Shown here: positions 10,460-18,700 of the stretch, piece after piece
Numbering within the stretch: the first letter of the stretch is position 1
Layout: every line of letters begins with the position of its first letter
Assembly: GCA_021464525.1 (NCBI GenBank)
Contig: JADRCO010000597.1
Coordinates: 1-30,009, forward strand
Source of the DNA: Rhizophagus sp. LPA8_4_AMF
Taxonomy: Eukaryota; Glomeromycota; Glomeromycetes; Glomerales; Glomeraceae
Length of the DNA stretch: 30,009 bases
Reading direction: 5' to 3'
Program-made: the position numbers and the translations under genes
Notes under the pieces: generated by a model
Told to the model about the DNA's origin: nothing
What the model saw: the letters and a program-made list of their open reading frames with translations, nothing else
Databases searched by the model: none

Positions 10460-10834
10460 GTTATCTTTATCTGTCATTATATTAATTAATTTTATCACGT
10501 AATACGGTTTTAAACTTTAAAAAAAATTAAATCTTAACTTTCAGTATTAGAGAATTATTTAAGAAAATAAAATCGAAGAAACAAGAAAAAAAAATTTCGT
10601 TGCAAATTATTATTCACGCAAAGAGGTTTTATTTTTATTTAATTAAACATTATTAACGCACGCTTCAAAACCCACCAAAAAAGTTATATAAAATCTAATA
10701 AAAAAATTTTTTTATTTTCCGTCACAGCACTATTATTAATTATTATTAAATATAAATATGGTTTATAATTTCTATATAATTATTAAAATAAAAATGTTCT
10801 TTTTGATGTTTTTTGATGGTAAATTATTAATTAA

Positions 10835-11488
10835 TTAAGCGAGGATAGCGCCAAGAACGGCAATGGCAGCGAATGTAACTCCAACTTCAGATTTAAGAGA
10901 ATTTCCGGATCCAGTTGCTGTTGCTGCTCCTGTTGATGATGCTTTTGGTCCGGCAGGACTGCTTGATGGTGGTGGTGGTGGTGTTGCTGTACCTGCTGGT
11001 GTTACTCCTTTTGGACCTCCTGCTGGTGGACTTGGTGGACCTCCTGCTGGTGGAGCTCCTACTGGAGCAGCACCACCTGGAGCTGGTGCTTTTCCTCCGT
11101 CAGCTGGGGCTTTTCCATCAGCTGGAGCTTTTCCGTCAGCTGGAGCTTTTCCGTCAGCTGGAGCTTTTCCGTCAGCTGGGGCTTTTCCGTCAGCTGGGGC
11201 TTTTCCTCCGTCAGCTGGTGCTTTTCCGTCAGCTGGGGCTTTTCCTCCGTCAGCTGGTGCTTTTCCTCCGTCAGCTGGTGCTTTTCCTCCGTCAGCTGGG
11301 GGCGCTGGTGCTGGATCTCCTGGTGCTCTATTATCATAAAAAAAAAAGTATTTTTTTATTTATTCAAGTATTCAAGTATTAAAATATTCTTTTTTTTTTC
11401 AGGGAAAAAAAACTTACTGTGCAGCAACGCAGGCAATCAACAAAGTGAGAACAGCAAGAAGAAAGAAGGTACTTTTATTGAATTTCAT
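10835..11488 (-). CDS. Gene D: secreted, GPI-anchor-type ADGKAP-repeat protein (AGP-like family)
   Basis: Two exons: 11488-11418 and 11327-10835, with a 90-nt intron (11417-11328). The product is 187 aa. The signal peptide begins MKFNKS and ends ACVAAQ; the split Gln codon is completed as CAA rather than CAG. The body opens APGDPAPAPP and then has eleven units of ADGKAP or ADGGKAP (18 or 21 bp each). Pro-rich PPAGGPPSPPAGG and a PPPPPSSS segment follow, then a Thr/Ala/Gly linker and the tail [21 protein letters not shown]. The two unit lengths are interspersed, so both spread after they arose. The same hexapeptide makes up the whole visible body of the plus-strand gene at 29616. A GPI anchor is likely; the function is not known. 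Confidence 0.86.
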
Positions 11489-11551
11489 TTTTATAATTTT
11501 ATGTGATTTTGTGAGTTAATGAAGAGGAATGATTGAAAAAGAGAGGAAAAA

Positions 11552-11568
11552 AGCCTCATATTTATTAG
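11552..11568 (-). promoter_or_regulatory. TATA-like core promoter box of gene D
   Basis: Minus strand CTAATAAATATGAGGCT, ending 64 nt before the ATG at 11488. The CTAATAAATA core is identical to the other paralogs. Confidence 0.6.
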
Positions 11569-11599
11569 ATTTTGTTCTATCTATCTATATTTCCATTCT

Positions 11600-11619
11600 T
11601 GGAAGTGTCCCCGGGATAC
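11600..11619 (-). promoter_or_regulatory. Conserved upstream box of gene D (degenerate TGG-N8-CCG)
   Basis: Plus-strand reading TGGAAGTGTCCCCGGGATAC. Homology with gene A continues outward (GAAACGTTACACTTCATTTA, then GGCGTT and AAAACTGG), so the upstream regions of A and D are the closest pair. Confidence 0.42.
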
Positions 11620-12493
11620 ATTTTGAAACGTTACACTTCATTTACTGCTTGGCGTTCGCTTTTAGCAAAAACTGGTTGGTATCATTACACGAATAAAATT
11701 AATTTTATTTTTAGATATTTTTCTTACGAAATATGAATTTTTACTCGACGCAAGTTTAATTAGTTAATGTTTGATTTGTTAAGAATAAAAGGCTATCAAA
11801 GTAACTTTACCTTATATGAACGCCACTAAAATTTCGATAAATAAGTTGCATATTGTCGGGAATTGAGTTAGTAAAAAAATGAATAATTTTTTGACGATTT
11901 AATTAAATTTAAATTATTTATTTTACCTTAAAAAAATTTTTGATTAATATAGAAATTTTTTATCGCATGTAAAGGATAAAAAAGGATAAAAAGATAAAAA
12001 TACAATCATATTACTATATTGAAAAATTAAAATATCCATTTCTAGTTAGTTACTCTGCTAATGGCCGATGCTAAAATTAAAAGAGTCCGTCAACCCGAAT
12101 ACATTTCGGTAATTGATTTTTTTTGACAAGACTACATCTCAAAGCAAAATCAAAATCTTTTTTCAAATAGAGGAAAAAAAAGAGAAATTAAAAACGGATT
12201 GAAATTTGTCATCTTTGTCATCTGCTGAATTTCAATTCCTATTTATTATTATGTTAGAAGTAATTTTTTTTATATTATGTATAGATATATCTTATATATC
12301 TTCATGAGATATTATAAAAAATTTCATTTAAGATGATTATCTAATGAATAAAAGATATAATCATTAAAAATACATTTTGTGATTAAAAGAATATTATATT
12401 TATTAAGATAACTTTAATAATTTAATACGTATAAATAATAAAATAGCCAAGATGTATTTATTTTCGTATTGACAGGTCATAACTCTCGCAGAC

Positions 12494-12564
12494 GCAAAAA
12501 TTATCTTCTTGACCCTCCTATATGTAATATATAGTCAAGACAGTGTCAAGAAGGTAATATTTGC
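12494..12564. repeat. Small foldback, 20-bp arms
   Basis: The left arm at 12494-12513 (GCAAAAATTATCTTCTTGAC) and the right arm at 12545-12564 are reverse complements with two mismatches around an AT-rich loop. It could be a MITE remnant or a hairpin; no target duplication is seen. Confidence 0.45.
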
Positions 12565-12647
12565 CTAGCCCCGTTCGATCACCCATTACGCCGTCTAATT
12601 AGAATTACAAAAGAAGAAAAACATCGTTCCAACTCGTATGCAAGATT

Positions 12648-12680
12648 CCTCCTAAGAGAGCTTGTCACTAGGCACTTGTA
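12648..12680. repeat. Spacer block copy 4 (left part; AAAT tract separated)
   Basis: CTCCTAAGAGAGCTTGTCAC and TAGGCACTTGTA match copies 1-3. The matching AAAT tract lies about 1.3 kb further at 13948-13970, so extra DNA (including the MITE at 13009) separates the two halves. Confidence 0.5.
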
Positions 12681-13008
12681 TTGTTAGAATTATATAATAT
12701 GTAATACACGAATGGTACCATACTGTATAAACTTATTGCCGTATCGATCATTTGACACAAAATTTCTAAGCCACGCCGTGTCGCCGATCACACATACGAA
12801 CCTCTTTTTTTTTTTTAATAAACATTTTTTTTGTTTTTTTTGTGTTCCGATAAATAGACTTTTTACACACTGTATACTCTAACCTCCGAAGTCTTTTTAC
12901 TAGAAACAACTCAGTATGCTTAACTTTGAGATAACACACTTTAGAACACACTTTAGATCTTCGATCCCACCTTTGGATTATTGAATAATGCTAAAATGGC
13001 GCCGTAAG

Positions 13009-13151
13009 GGTATCAGGACATTTCGCCGAAAGCCATTTCGCCGAAAAATAATCTATGGCCTGAGTTATTCATAATGCTGCATAGTGTTGGCCTTACTTTT
13101 CGGTGAAACGTCCTTTCGGTGAAATGGCTTTCGGTGAAATGTCATGTAACC
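13009..13151. mobile_element. MITE with perfect 9-bp target duplication (MULE-like)
   Basis: The left end GGTATCAGGACATTTCGCCG mirrors the right end with few mismatches. Several ATTTCGCCGAAA-type units lie inside each arm. CGCCGTAAG flanks both sides exactly (13000-13008 and 13152-13160). It is 143 bp with no coding capacity. The perfect duplication indicates a fairly recent insertion into the gene D-E spacer. Confidence 0.7.
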
Positions 13152-14410
13152 CGCCGTAAGTACTAATAAGAAATGCTTTTTGTCGTATTTAAAGACAATA
13201 ATTAATATTTTCAAAGTTATGTATCATATATATATTTGTAAAAAATCGTTTTTAGGCTCTTAATGCATCAATAATCATGTATTATTTAACTATACACCTA
13301 CTTCGTCGCAAATCAAAAGTTACCTCTGTAAGGTGAGGTCATCGATTACAGTCTCTGATTCTTCTGTATATTACCGGATGATAGACGATAAAAAAGTCAA
13401 GTGAGTAGTATTATTAGTTGTTTTATAGGGTTTGTATATGGATTATTTACTTGCTAATATTTTGTTAGCATGTAATGTAATTTTGTATAGAAACTTTTTT
13501 AATTAATCTATACATTTTATTAAATATTGTGTAGAATTATTATTATTTTAGCGCTATTTGAATAAGAATTATTAAAAATTATAAGAGAATCTAATATATC
13601 AACAAGGTAATAGAGTACTTTATACTTAAAAATATTTGGATTTTTAAACAGATCATATTTTTAATTCATTTATAATTTATTTTTTAATATATACAAATAA
13701 TTAATTATTAATATTTCAATTAAATATAATAGTTTCCAACCTTTATTTGCTTTAGTTATTATGTCTGTACTATATGTACTGAAAATTTTACAAAAAATAA
13801 AAGCAGTATAAGAGCGCGGCGCGTTTAAATTTATATATATCAGATGTATAATATATATAACAAATAACAATGTGTTTTTTTTTGTGCTGCAATGATCGGT
13901 CAGATGTAATAAAGATGGCAATGGCTCAGCGACCAGCGTACTGGTTAAAAAATAAATAAATAAAATAAAAAGAGAGTTTGTGTTTCTTTGGTTTCTTTGT
14001 CAATTAGATTGTTTGACACTTGAGATATATAATTTTCAAACCATGTGTTTTCGCAAAAACTATGGCCTAAATTAAAAAAGTAATTTTTTATATTGCAAAA
14101 ATTTGTAATACGTGTGAAATACATTAAATACTACAATTCTACAAATGAATTTATATTATTATTTATATTAATGGAACTATACTGAATTTTGGTTATCAAA
14201 TAAGGCCTCACCAATAATTGACCTTCCTTGAGGGCTTGGACAATCAAATATTGAAGTACTTGCATGTTCACCTTTTAATAGTGTAAAATAAAAAAATAAT
14301 TTTAAGTGATTTATAAATAATTTTTATTTTATATTTGCATTAATAAGATAATGTCGGTTTGTATCCCAGATTTCCGTGTATATTTCGAGGAATGTGATCA
14401 ATAAAAGAAT

Positions 14411-14474
14411 TGACCCAAATTATAGGTGGGAGAACAAATTTTGGGAATTTAGATCAAAGCGAAAAATTTTCGCA
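14411..14474. repeat. 3' flank block, unit E
   Basis: GACCCAAAT, then GAACAAATTTTGGGAATTTA and GCGAAAAATTTTCGC. GACCCAAAT is shared with unit B just upstream of 5204. Confidence 0.5.
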
Positions 14475-14510
14475 TTTTTCTTTATTTTTACTATTATTTA
14501 ACGCGCAAAA

Positions 14511-14540
14511 TGTGGTATTAGAGGATGTGGTATTAGAGGA
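14511..14540. repeat. Exact 15-bp tandem duplication
   Basis: TGTGGTATTAGAGGA occurs twice head to tail. Units B, C and D have a single GTATTA(G) at the matching place, so the doubling is specific to unit E. Confidence 0.7.
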
Positions 14541-14924
14541 TTATAAATATTAAGAAATAAAAAATGAAAACCCAAAAAAAAAAATCGGTTACAAATATCT
14601 ATTATTATTCACGCGAAAAAAGGTGGATTTTTATTAGAAATTAACGCGTTTACTTTGGAAACTAATTATTATACTATTTCCAACCCATAATTATTAATCA
14701 AAAAAGACCTTATTTGTTTAAGAAAAGGAACTATATAAATCTAATAAAAATAAAAACTATTTAAATTAATGTTCGGAATTTTTTGTTTTTGGTCCGTATC
14801 ACTATTATTATTTATTATTAAGCACGGTAAATATAATATAATAACTTTATAAAGTGTATATAATTATTACAAAAAAAAAATCTTTTTATGAAGATGGTAA
14901 AATTATTAAATCTAATTAATTAAT

Positions 14925-15615
14925 TTAAGCGAGGATAGCTCCAAGAACGGCAATGGCAGCGAATGAAACTCCAACTTCAGATTTAAGAGTATTTCCGGAT
15001 GATGCTTTAGCTGATGCTGATGCTGCAGGTGCTCCTGCTGATGTTGCAGCTGGAGTTTTTCCATCAGCTGGGGCTGGGGCTGGGGTTTTTCCGTCTTTTG
15101 GTGCGTCTTTTGGTGCGGCACCTGGAGCTCCTGGAGCAGCACCTGGGGCTGGTGCTTTTCCGTCAGCTGGTGCTGGTGCTTTTCCGTCAGCTGGTGCTTT
15201 TGGATCTTTTGCTCCGTCAGCTGGGGCTTTTGGATCTTTTGCTCCGTCAGCTGGTGCTTTTGGGTCTTTTGCTCCGTCAGCTGGTGCTTTTGGGTCTTTT
15301 GCTCCGTCAGCTGGTTCTTTTGGATCTTTTGCTCCGTCAGCTGGTTCTTTTGGGTCTTTTGCTCCGTCAGCTGGTTCTTTTGGATCTTTTGCTCCGTCAG
15401 CTGGTGGGGCTCCTGGTGCTGGTGCTGGGGCTCCTGGTGCTGGTGGTTCACCTGGGGCTCTGTTATCATAAAAAAGAGTGATTAATATAACTTCATTCGT
15501 ATTAATTATTTTTTTCTTGAATAATATGATTGTGAAGGGGAGAAACTTACTGGGCAGCAACGAAAGTTACTAAAGCGAAGAGAATGGCGAGAAGAATGAT
15601 GATGCGTTTATTCAT
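14925..15615 (-). CDS. Gene E: divergent paralog, secreted GPI-anchor-type ADGAKDPK-repeat protein
   Basis: Two exons: 15615-15551 and 15459-14925, with a 91-nt intron (15550-15460, donor GTAAGT, acceptor AACAG). The product is 199 aa. The signal peptide is two residues shorter than in the paralogs (MNKRIII... to FVAAQ). The mature part opens [16 protein letters not shown]. Seven tandem 10-aa units follow: four ADGAKDPKAP toward the C-terminal side and three ADGAKDPKEP toward the N-terminal side, each 30 bp. Then come ADGKAP, PKDAPKDGK and ADGKTPA units, an Ala/Ser linker and the tail [21 protein letters not shown]. The sequence just upstream differs from the other four: the TATA-like box is about 145 nt from the ATG and the CGG box is not seen. 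It could be the oldest or most divergent copy, or one with different expression. Surface anchoring is inferred. Confidence 0.85.
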
Positions 15616-15666
15616 TTTTATATATTATTATTATTGAATCTTAGAGAGGATTAATTTTATATTTTT

Positions 15667-15732
15667 AACAAGGTTTTTTTTATTTTATTTTCTTTGTTGT
15701 AATGAAAGATTTATTTTTTTTCAAACCTTGTT
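15667..15732. repeat. Inverted repeat in the gene E leader
   Basis: AACAAGGTTT at 15667-15676 is the perfect reverse complement of AAACCTTGTT at 15723-15732, with a 46-nt T-rich loop. It lies only in gene E, between the ATG and the TATA-like box, and could fold in the 5' leader or be a small foldback insertion. Confidence 0.5.
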
Positions 15733-15759
15733 GGTGGTGATTGAGTTGAAGGAAAAATG

Positions 15760-15774
15760 GGCTGTATTTATTAG
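15760..15774 (-). promoter_or_regulatory. TATA-like core promoter box of gene E (displaced)
   Basis: Minus strand CTAATAAATACAGCC, with the same core as the paralogs but about 145 nt before the ATG at 15615, against 49-64 nt elsewhere. Extra sequence with an inverted repeat (15667-15732) sits between box and start, so the leader is either longer or built differently. Confidence 0.5.
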
Positions 15775-18700
15775 GATTTTTTTTTGATCGTTTCACTTAA
15801 TAAATTTATATAAAATAATATTGTTTGTTATTATTATTATTTATTTATTTTACCCGTATCTCTTTTACAGCCACTCTCAGCGATTATGTTTGAAATGCAT
15901 AAATAGTACATATAGTACAAAAAAAAAAAAAATATATATATATATATTTTACAATAAATTACTTATATCACTTTGCATAAACTAATTTTAAGTGCATGGC
16001 TCAATCAGGGATGATAATTGTTTAATTAATATCAGCGATCATTATAAAAAAAAAGCTTAACCGAATATTTTTAAAAAAAATTTTTTTTTATTTATTTAAA
16101 AATAGGCTGGTTTTTTTTTATTTTTATTTGAATACGGGTTTTGTACAAGGATACGCAATTTTATATCAAACGCCCACCTTTTTTACAAATACAAAAGCAG
16201 TAAATATATTACTTGCATATCACCAATTTTTATATGTATATATTTATACATCAATGATACGTAGTGTATCACCTTATGTTACAAACATTAATTTTATTTT
16301 TCATCCAATCATCGTTGAAATATATAATCATCATCGTAGAACTTTCTCTAAAAAAGAGTTTCCGATTCACACGCGAAAAAGGTTTCTAAGCCATTTTTTA
16401 TTTTTCGGACATGCGTTTTTTCAACCATTTTTTTACCGGCAATCTACTCGATTGATTGATATCAACAAAATAATTGTAATTATTCATCACAATGTCTCAC
16501 AACCTGAAAAAAAAGTATGATAATAGTAAATTCAATAAACGTTTATTCTCTTTCGTTTCGACGTGTGCTTCGATATGTACTTGCGCGTGCATTTTACATA
16601 AAGGAGTAACATGTGACAAAGAAAATTTGTGAGACCATCATGTAAGGGGGAGGAGAGAAGTAACCAAAGTACAAGAAAAAATTTTTTTTACAAAAACAAT
16701 ATTGTTGACATTTATGTTTCACTTATTGACGCCACGAGTTATGATATGTAAGATAGATAAAAGTTCTTCGAAATGAAATGAAATAACCGAGCTTTTATTT
16801 ACACTTCTATAAAGGATAAATAAGTCATTAGTTTATGGAATACCATATTTGGTAAAGATTATTCTATTTTTTTTTTTCTCCGTAATATGACAATCAAATA
16901 ATATATTTTTAATTATGTTCTATGTTAATCATTTATTATTATTCTCTGGTAAATAGAAACTTCTAATTGATTAACCGATTTTGGGTTCGGCCCTTCGGTT
17001 CATGCAGTCCAACACTTGGTCCAACCCTGGGAATAGATTCATATTTAATTTTGAACCTAAATTAGGTATCTGATCAAAAATTTACTTGATCAAATGTAAC
17101 AAACAATCAAAAAAAATTAGAGAACGTAATGGGCGAAAATTCTGACGTAAAACAAAAGTTTATGAATAAATCTTATTAAAAAGGAACAAAATGTAACAAT
17201 AAACCAGATTCATGCCGAGGTACAAAAAAAAAAATTTTAATCTTCAATAAGTTCATTGGACATTTCGCCCTTCTCCCCCCTTCATTATAGCACAATATGC
17301 ATATTAATTTAACACAGAATACAAAATAAAAGCACAAGGGAGTAGAGAAAAAAAAGAAAACATATGTGGGTGACAAATAAATTAATACACTATCACAGCA
17401 TTTAGTTATTTAGTACAAAAATGGAAATTAAGTTTTTTTATCAAATGCTCGAAGACATGTTTGGAAACTGTTATATATTAAATGCATATATTTATAAAAG
17501 ACTTTTTTCTTTTACGGTAACCTCAAAAAAAAAAAGAAAAGACAAATTAAACAAACAATAAACGAAAAATTTTATGGGTCATCAATTCGGGTCACTATTA
17601 TCACATAATGCATGACAAAATTAATATGGTATGACGGTATGACACACATGTACATTCTCCACAAGTTTTTTGTAGGTCGTATAACCTTGTAACTCCGCGT
17701 TCGGATCAACAAAATTAAGTTCTCGTTTATTGTTATGTTTTTATAGTAACAAAGAAAACTTATTATTTTTTTTCTTTTTTACTCTACGGAAAACTTTTAT
17801 TGTTTTAAACTTACGGAAAAGAAAAAATGTCGGCTTTATCCGGTTTAAGTTCATCATCATTTTAATGTTTTAAAAAAAAACGGTAATAACTTCGTATGGA
17901 AATAAATTACACATAATAATTAGAAGATGAAAGGTATTTGTGGTTTAGAGTGAGCGACCTTTTCTATCTATCATGCATAATCTACTAAATAAACATATAT
18001 GTACATTAGATTAGAGAGTTATGAATAAGAGGATTTTTTACGTTTGTCGATCTTTCATCTATCTGTAATCGTTTGTGTATATTACATTTTAGATGCAATA
18101 AGGTTCAACTAATGAAAGAAACACAAAACATTTGCAATAAGCACGACATTATAAATAACTAATTACAAATTATAAATTAAAAAAAAATTGGCAATTCGAA
18201 AATCCCTTAAAAAGAAAAAGGAAACCTTAAAAAGTTACGCAAGGGATAACTTTTTTTTTCCTTCTAGACTCGAACAATTTTTTTCTAATCTGAAATCGGG
18301 TCCAGGTTCCTGTCCCCATTCTCTCATTTGATTGGCTAACCGGGTCAATCAATTAACGTTCATTTCCATAGTAGTCATTTGACTTCCTTAAATCGTAATA
18401 CGTTTCCATTATCAATCATCGGAATCTTAATCACTCATCATTCGGAATTTCAATCTTTCGGAATTATTAAATATTGAAACTTTAATGTTTTTATGCATGA
18501 TATTCGAGGGTGAGATAAACTATTTTGAGTAATAATAGATTATGATTATGAAGATTATGTTTATCGCCAATAATCACAATATTCAATCTGTCTATTGTCT
18601 TTTTTGTCCTGATTTGTAGATTACCAATATATGCATCTTTGATTACAAATAGAAGGCTGAAAAGTTCTTCGTATGTTTAAATTTATGCCAAATAAAGAAA

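Larger units (their letters stand above)
8614..10834. other. Spacer between genes C and D
   Basis: No gene. It has the unit blocks (GCCCATTGAAGG near 8812, TGTCCATTTCTAGCTAGTTT near 9019, spacer block 10159-10311, 3' flank block 10412-10459, TTATTATTCACGC near 10607) and two MITEs at 9400 and 9636 that account for part of its extra length. Confidence 0.6.
11620..14924. other. Long spacer between genes D and E
   Basis: 3.3 kb without a defended gene. Unit blocks are spread out: CCACTAAAATTTCG near 11823, TATCCATTTCTAGTTAGTTA near 12030, spacer block left part 12648-12680, AAAT tract 13948-13970, 3' flank block 14411-14474. It also holds the foldback at 12494 and the MITE at 13009. The 13.16-13.95 kb part has no match to the other units and no recognised content. 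Confidence 0.55.
3170..15780. repeat. Five-unit tandem segmental duplication (gene plus flanks)
   Basis: Start codons of the five paralogs are spaced 2376, 2036, 2972 and 4127 bp apart. Non-coding blocks recur in the same order in each unit: a GCGAAAATTTTCGCG-type block, a TTATTATTCACGCG block, a CAAAAAAGACC block, a TTAATAATTT...CCATC 3' flank, the gene, the TATA-like box, the CGG box, an AACGCCACTGAAA block with AATTGCATATT, then GAGAGGTTGTCACTAGGCAG and an (AAAT)n tract. Not every block is kept in every unit. The two widest intervals contain MITE insertions. Confidence 0.75.

Noticed and set aside
10863-11382. Plus-strand frames beginning MAANVTPTSD and a Leu-rich one over gene D
   Set aside because: The MAAN(E/V)TPTSD start recurs opposite genes B, D and E only because it is the antisense of the conserved GPI-type tail.
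12565-12585. CCGTTCGATCAC resembling a tRNA T-arm
   Set aside because: No acceptor stem or anticodon arm can be formed from the flanks.
12766-12951. 61-codon minus frame
   Set aside because: Lys-rich because of a poly-A/T tract; no motif.
13670-13921. 83-codon minus frame in the D-E spacer
   Set aside because: AT-rich, no recognisable feature, absent from the other units.
15180-15400. CRISPR-like regular repeats
   Set aside because: The 30-bp units are contiguous, without unique spacers, and encode a decapeptide repeat in a eukaryotic gene.
14912-15481. Other frames over gene E (Gln/His-rich minus frame, two plus frames)
   Set aside because: Same repeat-shadow effect. The frame ending AVLGAILA is the one shared by the family.
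16128-16520. 130-codon plus-strand frame
   Set aside because: AT-rich, rich in Phe/Ile/Tyr/His, with no domain, signal peptide or paralog; it could be chance. Transcript data would decide.
17176-17376. 66-codon minus frame with Phe-rich start
   Set aside because: Encoded partly by poly-T runs; no support.
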